From: JANQEA01 sp964530075
GTDB lineage: Bacteria; Bipolaricaulota; Bipolaricaulia; UBA7950; UBA9294
NCBI GenBank assembly: GCA_964530075.1
Contig: CAZGXU010000001.1
Span: forward strand, 1 to 64,000
Direction of reading: 5' to 3'
DNA: 64,000 bases
Shown in pieces: positions 41,071 through 48,624 of the stretch; the first letter of the stretch is position 1; each line of letters begins with the position of its first letter. Under the pieces are notes generated by a model that was given only the letters and a program-made list of their open reading frames with translations, was not told where the DNA came from and made no database searches. The translations under genes and the position numbers were made by a program.

Positions 41071-42072
41071 TCAGCCGCTCACGGCTCCGGACGTGAACGG
41101 ACAGGCGGCGATGCAGTTCGAGCAGGCCGCCGTGTTCCGGATCCAGAAGTCGTAGCACCGGTCGGCGTCGACCGCCCAGCGGAGGATCCCCGGGTTGTTC
41201 GACGGGCAGGCGACCTCGAACGACGGCTCGCGGGCGGTGCTGATCGCGCCTCCTTCGCACGCGTCGGCGCACCGCCTGCAGTCGACGCAGATCTCCGTTA
41301 GCCCGAAGTCGATCGGCCCGTCCGGCGCCAGGGGGAGATCGGTGAACACCTTGCACAGCCGGACGCACGGCCCGTATTCCGGCGTGATCAGAAGGCCGTT
41401 TCGGCCGAGCCGGCCGAGCCCCGCGTTGACGGCGAGCGGGATGGAGAGCGCGGTGTCATTCCCCATCGGGATCGCTCCGTAGCGGAGGTTCCGTAGGAAC
41501 TCGGCGACGGACGCGATCGCGAACGCCATCCGCGAATAGCCGACTCCGGTCGCCGCCGCCGACTCGTACGCGGGCGACGTCATCACCGCGTCCCGGTCCA
41601 TCGCGATCCCGATGACGATCGCGTTCCGGTACGCGGCGGGGATAACGACCGGATCGCCGCTCCGATCGTGCGAGTAGACCCACCGTTCGTCGACGCGGCA
41701 GATCCCGACGAGGTCAGCGCCGAACATGCGCGCCGTCCTCTTGATCTCTGCGCTCATCTCGGCCGGATCGTCGACCGGCTGGCGCCCGAGCCGCATCATC
41801 GCGGTGTCGGCCCGGCCGAGTCGCTGCCACGAGAAGGCGCCGGCGAATCGATCGTGCACCGTCCAGGACGCGAGGAGGCGCGCGAAGTCGATCCGCGAGT
41901 AGCCGGGCTCGGCCGCCGCGATCCGCGCCGCCGCGCCGCTCCGGTACTCCGTCTCGAAGAAGGAGGCGCCGCGGTCCCAGTGTCGACGCATGAAGACCGT
42001 CCGGCGCTCGTCGAACCGGCCGTGCGTCGCCGGATCGATCGTGTAAGGGGTGACTTCGAGCTCTCCGACCAT
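41071..42072 (-). CDS. Iron-sulfur reductase-like protein (reductive-dehalogenase / QueG-like)
   Basis: Encodes 333 residues. C-terminal double [4Fe-4S] site: CVDCRRCADACEGGAIS and, after a further Cys, CSNCIAACPF. Upstream are FGADLVGICRVDE, NAIVIGIAM, and LGRLGRNGLLITPEYGPCVRL, as in the cobalamin-dependent reductive-dehalogenase/epoxyqueuosine-reductase superfamily. No Tat signal is present, so it is probably cytoplasmic. The N-terminal 100 residues are not recognised. It is not assigned to QueG because several QueG-specific features are unclear. Promoter TTGCAG-17-TACGAT lies upstream. Confidence 0.78.
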   Translation of the reverse strand: MVGELEVTPYTIDPATHGRFDERRTVFMRRHWDRGASFFETEYRSGAAARIAAAEPGYSRIDFARLLASWTVHDRFAGAFSWQRLGRADTAMMRLGRQPVDDPAEMSAEIKRTARMFGADLVGICRVDERWVYSHDRSGDPVVIPAAYRNAIVIGIAMDRDAVMTSPAYESAAATGVGYSRMAFAIASVAEFLRNLRYGAIPMGNDTALSIPLAVNAGLGRLGRNGLLITPEYGPCVRLCKVFTDLPLAPDGPIDFGLTEICVDCRRCADACEGGAISTAREPSFEVACPSNNPGILRWAVDADRCYDFWIRNTAACSNCIAACPFTSGAVSG

Positions 42073-42106
42073 CTCTCCCTCCCGTGCGCGCTGAATCGTT
42101 GTCCAG

Positions 42107-42135
42107 ATCGTAGGGGGCCCGGAGGGGCCCTGCAA
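42107..42135 (-). promoter_or_regulatory. Promoter of the Fe-S reductase-like gene (TTGCAG-17-TACGAT)
   Basis: On the minus strand TTGCAG (42130-42135), 17 nt, TACGAT (42107-42112). Divergent from the YcaQ-like promoter, 6 nt away. Confidence 0.55.
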
Positions 42136-42141
42136 GGCTCC

Positions 42142-42169
42142 TTGAACGGATCGCGTTTTCCGGCAGAAT
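42142..42169 (+). promoter_or_regulatory. Promoter of the YcaQ-like gene (TTGAAC-16-CAGAAT)
   Basis: TTGAAC (42142-42147), 16 nt, CAGAAT (42164-42169). It ends 10 nt before ATG 42180, so the transcript would be leaderless or nearly so. Confidence 0.45.
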
Positions 42170-42179
42170 GGAGCGCACC

Positions 42180-43433
42180 ATGCCCGCAGCGAAGGTCTCC
42201 CTCGCCGATGCCCGAAGGCTCGCCCTGCGTTGTCAGCTCCTCGACGGGCAGACTGTCCTGCCGACCGGCAAGGAGGGCGTCGCCGAGGCGATCGAGCGTC
42301 TTGGCTACGTCCAGATCGACACGATCGCCGTCGTCAATCGAGCGCACCATCACAGCCTCTGGACGCGGTGCCCCGACTACGATCCGGGGATGCTCCACGA
42401 CCTGCAGGCGGTCGATCGGCGCGTTTTCGAATACTGGGCCCACGCCATGGCCTATCTGCCGATCTCCGATTACCGCTACTTCGTCCCGCAGATGAACCGG
42501 ATCCGCGAGCAAGGGCCGCCCTGGATGCGCGACTGGCGGAAGAAGCATGCTGACGTGATCGACGCGGTCCTCGAGCGGATCCGGGCCGAGGGTCCCCTGA
42601 CGTCGAAGGACTTCGAGCCGCCTCCCGGGACGAAGCGCGGCACGTGGTGGGATTGGAAACCGGCCAAGCGGGGGCTCGAGCTCCTCTTCTGGCAGGGCGA
42701 CCTGATGATCGCCGAGCGGCGGAACTTCGAGAAGGTCTACGATCTGACCGAGCGGGTCCTGCCGCCGGGCGTCGACGCGACGCCTCCGTCCGACGAGGAG
42801 TGCGGCCGGTTCCAGGTGCGACGGGCGCTCCAGGCGCTCGGGATCGCCCGCGATCGCGAGATCCGCGGGTTCGTCAAAGCGGTCGACGGTCCGGTCCTCC
42901 GGAGGGCGCTGGCCGATCTGATCGAGGCCGGCGACGTCGTGCCGGTCGAGCTCGAGGGGGCGGTCGGCCGGGCGTGCTACGCGCTCGTCGAGCGGTTGGA
43001 CGCCACGCTCGACGACCCGGCCGAACCCCGAGTCCGCATCCTGTCGCCGTTCGACGGTCTGATCATCCAACGGGACCGGACCGAGTGGCTGTTCGACTTC
43101 GAGTACGCGCTCGAGTGCTATCTCCCGGAGGCGAAGCGGAGGTACGGCTACTTCGTGCTCCCGATCCTGTTCGGCGATCGGCTGGTCGGGCGGCTCGACC
43201 CGAAGGCCGATCGGAAGGCGGGGACGTTCCTCATCCGGAAGCTCTGGCTCGAGCCCTGGTTCGAGGCGACCGACGGTTTCCTCGAGCGGCTGGCCGTGTC
43301 GTTGGTCCGGTTCGCCGGCTTCAACGACTGCGGTTCCGTCCAGGTGGAGCGGGCCTCGCCGGCGAAGCTTCGCGGCGCTGTCTCGCGGCGCGTGCGCGCG
43401 GCGCTCGCCGCCGAGCAGGGAGGGGCGCGTTGA
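42180..43433 (+). CDS. ycaQ: YcaQ/AlkZ-like winged-helix DNA glycosylase
   Basis: Encodes 417 residues of the HTH_42 family, three winged helices with a beta-barrel. The catalytic QxD-type motif of YcaQ-like enzymes is present in LGYVQIDTIAVVNRAHHHSLW near residue 45. Known members unhook DNA interstrand crosslinks or remove bulky alkyl lesions. Further family segments are AYLPISDYRYF, LLFWQGDLMIAERRNFEKVYDL and LSPFDGLIIQRDR. ATG 42180 is chosen over 42168 because the promoter's -10 overlaps the earlier codon. Overlaps the next gene (TTGA). Confidence 0.88.
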   Translation: MPAAKVSLADARRLALRCQLLDGQTVLPTGKEGVAEAIERLGYVQIDTIAVVNRAHHHSLWTRCPDYDPGMLHDLQAVDRRVFEYWAHAMAYLPISDYRYFVPQMNRIREQGPPWMRDWRKKHADVIDAVLERIRAEGPLTSKDFEPPPGTKRGTWWDWKPAKRGLELLFWQGDLMIAERRNFEKVYDLTERVLPPGVDATPPSDEECGRFQVRRALQALGIARDREIRGFVKAVDGPVLRRALADLIEAGDVVPVELEGAVGRACYALVERLDATLDDPAEPRVRILSPFDGLIIQRDRTEWLFDFEYALECYLPEAKRRYGYFVLPILFGDRLVGRLDPKADRKAGTFLIRKLWLEPWFEATDGFLERLAVSLVRFAGFNDCGSVQVERASPAKLRGAVSRRVRAALAAEQGGAR

Positions 43434-44035
43434 GGGAGTTCTCCATCGCGGCGGTCGTGACGACGAACCTGCTGATCGGGATCCGCTATTGCTGGCTGAT
43501 CTCGAAGGGACGAATCAGCCCGGCGCTCGCGATGTGGGTCTTCTTCACGATCGCCACCGTCGGGAGCCTCCTGACGTACTTGGCGGAGGGCGACTACGGC
43601 CTGCTCGACAACATCCTGAACACGGCCGACATCGCCCTGGTCGGGTTCGTCTCGATCTGGATCGCCCTCTTCGGGGACCGGAGCACGCGGTTCAGCCGGT
43701 TCGACCTCGGCTGCCTCGCCGCCGTGATGGTCATCGTCGCGGTCTGGGCCGCCACCCATCGGAACGTGGTGGCGCACTCGGCGATTCAGGCGATCCTCGT
43801 GATCGCCTATCTCCCGGTCGTCAAGAGGATGTGGACGTCGAACCGAAACACCGAATCGTTCTTCATGTGGGTCGGCCTCCTCCTCGCGCCGATCTTCTCC
43901 CTCCTGTCGAGCGAGGGGACGCTCGCGACGGTCTACGCCGTCCGGGCGATCGTCTGCACCTCGACGCTGTTGGCGCTGATGCTCCGGGCCGAGTGGAAGG
44001 AGAGGCGCGCGGAGGGGGCGGCCCCGGGTGGATGA
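43430..44035 (+). CDS. Multi-pass membrane protein of unknown function
   Basis: Encodes 201 residues from TTG 43430, which overlaps the glycosylase stop (TTGA) and has GGGAGGGG upstream. About six membrane helices are visible, including FSIAAVVTTNLLIGIRYCWLI, LAMWVFFTIATVGSLLTYLA and FFMWVGLLLAPIFSLLSS. No family recognised. The tight overlap implies cotranslation with the DNA-repair gene, which may be only compaction. Confidence 0.7.
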   Translation: MREFSIAAVVTTNLLIGIRYCWLISKGRISPALAMWVFFTIATVGSLLTYLAEGDYGLLDNILNTADIALVGFVSIWIALFGDRSTRFSRFDLGCLAAVMVIVAVWAATHRNVVAHSAIQAILVIAYLPVVKRMWTSNRNTESFFMWVGLLLAPIFSLLSSEGTLATVYAVRAIVCTSTLLALMLRAEWKERRAEGAAPGG

Positions 44036-44044
44036 CTCGACGTC

Positions 44045-45388
44045 TCAGCTCGCGAGCCCGCCCCCCGTGGCCGACCGCCCTTCGGCATGCGCCGCGGCGA
44101 CGATCCCCGATCGGATCGCCCCTTCGATCGTCGACGGCCAGCCGGTCGACGTCCAATCGCCGGCCAGGTAGAGGCCGCGGATCGGCGTCACGGCCCGTGG
44201 ACGGAGTCGGTCGGCTCCCGGCTCGGGGACGAACGTCGCCCGTCGATGTCGGACGACGAGGGTCCGCAGGCACGCGGCTTCGCGGACGCGGGGGAGCAGC
44301 CCACCGAGCGCGCAGAGGAGATCCCTGGATACCTCGTCGACCGGGCGATCGATCCATTCTTCGGCGGCGCTCTGGGAGAGGACAAGATGCGTTGCCCCCT
44401 CGTTCTGTGCCCTTCCGTGCAGCCGCGTGACGTCGAAGGCGGCCTGGACCGGAGAGTCGACGGCGACGGCGAACTCCCCGTCGAGGACCGGGCGATCGAA
44501 CCACGCGTGAAGAGCGACGATCGGCGCCCAGCGGAGTTGCAGCGCCGCCTCGATCGGGCCAGCGAGCGGTCCCCCGTCCCCCACGAGCCGGGCGAGGTCC
44601 GCCGGCGGAACGGCGCAGACCACGACGCGGCTTTCGACCGTCTCGCCGGTCTCGAGCTGGACGCCGCGGACGCGATCCCCTTCGATCAGGAGCCCGCTCA
44701 CGGCCGCCGACTGCCGGACGACGCCGTTTCGCCCCTCGATGTATCGGCGGGCCGCGTCGAAGATCTCGGAGAGGGGGACGGTGAAGAACCCCAGATCCGC
44801 GGCGCCAGGCCGGGAGAACGCGTCGCGGAAGACCTTCCGGGCGGCGGGCGCGCTGACGTCGACCGACGGCGCGTTCAGCGTCGCGACGCAGATCGGGTCC
44901 CACAACGACCGGATCGCGCGGTCGGACTGCCCGCGGTCCGTCAGCCACTTCGCGAACGGCACGTCCGCCCTCGCCCCGCCAAGGGCGATCGACAGGCCGG
45001 CCCGCATCGCGCGAATTCGGTCCCGGAAGGGGAGGGGGTGATACCTCAGCAGCGCCGGAGCGAGGTGGAGGATCCCGGGCAGCGGCGACGAGCGGAGGAC
45101 GGTCCTCGCCGTCGGGGAGACGATCGGGATCGAGAGCGTCGGCTGGAATCGCGCCGTGCCCGACATCCCGATCCGAAGCAGGAACCCGGTGCTGGCGGTA
45201 CAGCAGCGCATCAGGACGTGATGCCCGGTGTCGATCGTCTCGTCCCGATCCTTGAGGTGGATCGAGGCGGCGCGCCCGCCGAGGCGCGGTGCACGCTCCA
45301 ACAAGAGCGGACGGTGTCCGTCTCCGGCGAGGCGGCAGGCCGCCGCCGTCCCCGCGAACCCGCCTCCGACGACGAGGGCGCCGGTCAC
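44045..45388 (-). CDS. hpnE: Squalene-associated FAD-dependent desaturase HpnE
   Basis: Encodes 447 residues from GTG 45388, which overlaps the hpnD stop (GTGA) and has GGAGG at good spacing. The FAD motif VVGGGFAGTAAACRLAGDG is at the N-terminus and the closing GLYLAGDWTSTGWPSTIEGA at the C-terminus, as in amine-oxidase/phytoene-desaturase-like flavoproteins. HpnE converts hydroxysqualene to squalene. Last gene of the hopanoid operon. Confidence 0.93.
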   Translation of the reverse strand: MTGALVVGGGFAGTAAACRLAGDGHRPLLLERAPRLGGRAASIHLKDRDETIDTGHHVLMRCCTASTGFLLRIGMSGTARFQPTLSIPIVSPTARTVLRSSPLPGILHLAPALLRYHPLPFRDRIRAMRAGLSIALGGARADVPFAKWLTDRGQSDRAIRSLWDPICVATLNAPSVDVSAPAARKVFRDAFSRPGAADLGFFTVPLSEIFDAARRYIEGRNGVVRQSAAVSGLLIEGDRVRGVQLETGETVESRVVVCAVPPADLARLVGDGGPLAGPIEAALQLRWAPIVALHAWFDRPVLDGEFAVAVDSPVQAAFDVTRLHGRAQNEGATHLVLSQSAAEEWIDRPVDEVSRDLLCALGGLLPRVREAACLRTLVVRHRRATFVPEPGADRLRPRAVTPIRGLYLAGDWTSTGWPSTIEGAIRSGIVAAAHAEGRSATGGGLAS

Positions 45389-46371
45389 AGGTGCCTCCAC
45401 GACGAGGAGAGGAAGAGCCACACCTTCTCGGCCGCCGGGAGGGACGTTCGGCTTCCGAAGACCTCGTACTCCGCCGCGACGATCCGCGAGAGGATCCGGC
45501 CATAGATCTCCGAGAGGAGCCAGGGGCAGGCGCGGCTCCACCGCGGAAGGTGGGCGAGGAGGAGGCGGCCACGATCGAGGTGGGTCCTCGCCCGGACCGC
45601 GTACGCCGTGAGGAGCGCGCGAAGCCCGGCGGTCATCGTTCGCGCCCCGAGCTCGGTCTCGTCGACGCCGTGCGCGGCGAGCTCCTCGGAGGGGAGGTAG
45701 ATCCGGCCGAGGGCGAGATCCTCGTCGACGTCGCGGAGGATGTTGACGTATTGCATCCCGAGGCCGAGGTCGATCGCCGCCTCGCGCATCTCGGCCGTCG
45801 GCGGAGCCCCGCCGGTGAGGATCGGCAGGGTCGCCAGACCGACGGCCGAGGCGACGTGGTAGCAGTAGGTCCGCAGCTCCTCGTCGGTCCCGATCCGCGT
45901 CGTGATCAGGTCCATCTCGACCCCGGTGAGGACGTCGCGCAGGTCCCCCTCCGAGACCCCGAATCGGGAGATCGCGTCGGCGAGCGCGAGGTCGCGCTCG
46001 ATCCTCGGTGTCCCGTCCGCCGCGGCCGCGAGCCGGTCGCGCATCGCCTTCAGCCCCGCCCGCCGCGCTTCCGGATCGTCGAGGACGGGGTTGGCGACAT
46101 CCGGCGTGGGCCGCCGGTCCACCTCCTTGGACAATCGAGCGCTCTTTGGCTCACCCACTGAGAGAATGGCGGAGCCGTTCTCTCCCGGCGCAGATGCTGG
46201 CAGAAAGGCAGCATCTGCGACGCAGTCGGCCTCCCGGCAGAACGCGTACAGGGCGTAGACGGCACGGCGCTCCGTCCGGGGGAGGCTGAGGAACGCGAAG
46301 TAGAAGTTCCGCGCCTCGCGCCGCGTCGTGCGCGCGCACGCCCGATACGCGCCCGCTAGATCCGGCGCCAT
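45385..46371 (-). CDS. hpnD: Presqualene diphosphate synthase HpnD with an in-frame palindromic insertion
   Basis: Encodes 328 residues, about 45 more than usual. Both Mg-binding motifs are present: EADCVAD (residues 48-53) and NILRDVDEDLALGRIYLP. It joins two farnesyl diphosphates. Directly after the first Asp motif, residues 54-98 form an extra segment not expected in HpnD, encoded by DNA with two hairpins (46160-46218). It retains the reading frame and flanking family sequence (DDPEARRAGLKAMRDRL), so it is probably still functional. Overlaps hpnC and hpnE. Confidence 0.92.
   Translation of the reverse strand: MAPDLAGAYRACARTTRREARNFYFAFLSLPRTERRAVYALYAFCREADCVADAAFLPASAPGENGSAILSVGEPKSARLSKEVDRRPTPDVANPVLDDPEARRAGLKAMRDRLAAAADGTPRIERDLALADAISRFGVSEGDLRDVLTGVEMDLITTRIGTDEELRTYCYHVASAVGLATLPILTGGAPPTAEMREAAIDLGLGMQYVNILRDVDEDLALGRIYLPSEELAAHGVDETELGARTMTAGLRALLTAYAVRARTHLDRGRLLLAHLPRWSRACPWLLSEIYGRILSRIVAAEYEVFGSRTSLPAAEKVWLFLSSSWRHL
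46160..46218. repeat. Two adjacent palindromes inside hpnD (palindromic-element-like)
   Basis: Hairpin 1: GAGAGAATGGC, loop GGA, GCCGTTCTCTC (46160-46184; one mismatch). Hairpin 2: GCAGATGCTG, 9-nt loop, CAGCATCTGC (46190-46218; perfect). Together they account for the start of the extra HpnD segment, as in protein-coding palindromic elements known from Rickettsia. Confidence 0.55.
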
Positions 46372-47255
46372 CGCTTGGAGAAGATCGCGGAGAGCGCGAG
46401 ACCGACCTTCTCCGGGCCGGAGAGCGTCGGGCGGCGGGAGAGGGTGTCGTAGTCCTGGCGCTCGATCTTCCGAAGGATCGCCAGCCCGCCGAGGGAGAAG
46501 AGGGCGAGGTCGATGCGGAGATGCCCTCGGACGCGGTCGATCAGGGGGAGTCCGGCGCGGAAGTACGAGCGGGTCCGGTCGACCTGGAGGCGCATCAGGT
46601 CCCTCAGGTTGGCCGACGCGCGATCAGCGCGGAGGTCGGACCTCGCGACCCCGTATTCGCCCATCTCGTCCTCGGGAAGGTAGACGCGGCCCAGGGCGGC
46701 GTCGCGCTCGACGTCCTGCCAGAAGTTGGCGAGCTGAAGCGCGGTGCACGTGGCATCGGAGAGGGCGAAGCGCCGTTCGTCTCGGTATCCGTAGAGCATC
46801 AGCACGAGACGCCCGACGGGGTTCGCCGAGTGCTCGCAGTAGCGGCGGAGCTCGTCGAATGTGGCGAACGAGCCCCGGCGCTGGTCGATCCGGTTCGCCT
46901 CGATCAGCCGGGCGAGCGGCTCCCGCGGGAGGTCGAATCGGGCGATCGTCCCCTGCAGCGCGACGAGGACAGGGTGCCGCGCCCGCGATTCGAACGCCGC
47001 GTCGAGCTCGTCCTCGAACCGATCGAGGAGGGCGAGACGATCGCCGGGGGCCTCATCGCCGAGGTCGTCGACCGTCCGGCAGTAGGCGTAGAGGATGGCC
47101 AGATGCCGGCGCATCCCTCGCGGGGCGAGGCGCGACAGCACGGTGAAGTTCTCGTAATGCGCGCGGGCCAGCGACACGCAGAACCGGCTCGCCTCCTCGA
47201 TCGAGGCCGGGACCGCCGGAGGATCGAGGAGCGCGCGGACGTGCGCCGCTACCAT
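46356..47255 (-). CDS. hpnC: Hydroxysqualene synthase HpnC
   Basis: Encodes 299 residues of the squalene/phytoene synthase fold. First Asp motif CRTVDDLGDEAPGD, second QDVERDAALGRVYLP. HpnC makes hydroxysqualene from presqualene diphosphate. It starts inside the end of yjbQ (7-bp overlap) and runs 16 bp into hpnD. Paralogous to HpnD. Confidence 0.93.
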   Translation of the reverse strand: MVAAHVRALLDPPAVPASIEEASRFCVSLARAHYENFTVLSRLAPRGMRRHLAILYAYCRTVDDLGDEAPGDRLALLDRFEDELDAAFESRARHPVLVALQGTIARFDLPREPLARLIEANRIDQRRGSFATFDELRRYCEHSANPVGRLVLMLYGYRDERRFALSDATCTALQLANFWQDVERDAALGRVYLPEDEMGEYGVARSDLRADRASANLRDLMRLQVDRTRSYFRAGLPLIDRVRGHLRIDLALFSLGGLAILRKIERQDYDTLSRRPTLSGPEKVGLALSAIFSKRWRRI

Positions 47256-47722
47256 CCGTGGACCTGGATGACGACCTCGCGAAGTCGCGGCCGGTCGAGC
47301 TCGATGAGGAAGACCCGTTGCCACCGACCGAGGAGCGCCTCACCGTCGCAGATCGGGATCGTCTCGCTGGCGGACAGCAGGAGGTGCTGGCAGTGGGCGT
47401 GGCCGTTCGGGCACTCGTCCTCGGTCATGTTGACCGTGCGGATGACGAAGTCGTTGTGCCGGTAATTGGCCTCGCGCGGCGCGGTCCGCTCGAGGAATCG
47501 AGCCATGTCTTCCAAGAGAAGCGGCTCGTTCTCGTTGATCTTCACCGCGGCGGTCGTGTGCCGCGAGAAGATCGTCACCGTCCCCTCCCGGATCCCCGAC
47601 GCCTCGACGGCCCCGGTGACCTCATCGGTGATGTCGATGAACTCCGGCGCACCGGACGCCTCCCGCTGGATCACGCGTCGGTGCAGCTTCATTCCGACCT
47701 GCTCTTCCATCGATGTTCTCAT
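47249..47722 (-). CDS. yjbQ: YjbQ/UPF0047 family protein
   Basis: Encodes 157 residues. Family segments are IFSRHTTAAVKINENEPLLLEDM, NMTEDECPNGHAHCQHLL and GRWQRVFLIELDRPR, with conserved His/Cys/Glu. The family is named secondary thiamine-phosphate synthase from activity seen in E. coli YjbQ; its native role is unclear. The ATG overlaps the ispH stop (ATGA) and the 3' end overlaps hpnC, so it sits inside the hopanoid operon, an unusual place. AGGAGAGG lies upstream. Confidence 0.9.
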   Translation of the reverse strand: MRTSMEEQVGMKLHRRVIQREASGAPEFIDITDEVTGAVEASGIREGTVTIFSRHTTAAVKINENEPLLLEDMARFLERTAPREANYRHNDFVIRTVNMTEDECPNGHAHCQHLLLSASETIPICDGEALLGRWQRVFLIELDRPRLREVVIQVHGW

Positions 47723-48624
47723 GTTCCTCTCCTACCCCCGGTCTTCTGCTTCGTCGCCCTCGCCGTCCCTTCTTCCGCGGGGCCGGCGTCCCGCAGGCGC
47801 CGGACGACGGCGTTGATCACGTCGTCCGGGGTCGAAGCCCCGGCCGTGACGCCGAACCGACTCGTCCTCTCGAGCCAGCTGTCGTCGATCTCGTCGGCCG
47901 ATTCGATGTGGTACGTGCGGATCCCCGTCTCGCGACAGGTCTCCGCCAGCTTCCGTGTGTTGGCCGACGTCCGGCTCCCGACGACGATCAGCGCGTCGAC
48001 CGAGTCGGCGAGCTCCTTCGCCGCCTGGTAGCGGCGCCCCGTCTCCGGACACGTGGTGTCGATAATCCGGATCTCCGGCGCGGCCCCGGTCAGCCGCCGA
48101 ACGATCGTCTGGGCGAACTCGGCGAACCGCGTCGGGTTCTTCGTCGTCTGCGCGATCAGCGCGATCCCCCGCTCGCCGATCGGGATCTCCACGTCCGGCG
48201 ACTGCGTTGCCATCCCCTGCCCCCGCGTCCACGAGAGAATCCCGCGGACTTCGGGATGCTCGGACTCCCCGTAGAGGACGACGGTGAACCCCTCCTCCAC
48301 CAGCTTCGCCGCCGTCTCCTGAGCCCGACGGACGATCGGGCACGTCGTGTCGACGAGCCGCAGCCCACGCCGCTCGATCTCGGCGAAGACCTCCTCGCCG
48401 GCGCCGTGGGCGGTGATCGCGACCGTCCCATTCTCGGGGACCTCGTCGAGATCGGTCGCCATCTTCGCCCCCTTCGCGGCGAGGGCGTCGACGACGTGGG
48501 CGTTGTGGACGATCGCCCCGAGCGTATGGAGCGGCCCGTGCTCCGCGAGCTCGGTCTCGATCATCTGCACGGCGCGGCAGACCCCGCCGCAGAACCCGAG
48601 GACCTTCGCCCTGACGATGCTCAT
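47719..48624 (-). CDS. ispH: 4-hydroxy-3-methylbut-2-enyl diphosphate reductase IspH
   Basis: Encodes 301 residues. The three [4Fe-4S] cysteines are in LGFCGGVCRAV, VDTTCPIVRRAQ and IDTTCPETGRRYQA; catalytic Glu/His segments GAIVHNAHVVDAL and GESEHPEVRGILSW are present. Last step of the MEP pathway, giving IPP and DMAPP. Coupled by ATGA to shc upstream and yjbQ downstream, so precursor supply and hopanoid formation are encoded together. The C-terminal 20 residues are basic and variable. Confidence 0.96.
   Translation of the reverse strand: MSIVRAKVLGFCGGVCRAVQMIETELAEHGPLHTLGAIVHNAHVVDALAAKGAKMATDLDEVPENGTVAITAHGAGEEVFAEIERRGLRLVDTTCPIVRRAQETAAKLVEEGFTVVLYGESEHPEVRGILSWTRGQGMATQSPDVEIPIGERGIALIAQTTKNPTRFAEFAQTIVRRLTGAAPEIRIIDTTCPETGRRYQAAKELADSVDALIVVGSRTSANTRKLAETCRETGIRTYHIESADEIDDSWLERTSRFGVTAGASTPDDVINAVVRRLRDAGPAEEGTARATKQKTGGRRGT

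Noticed and set aside
42168..42179. An earlier ATG for the YcaQ-like gene.
   Set aside because: It overlaps the -10 box of the apparent promoter, and the family N-terminus fits the ATG at 42180.
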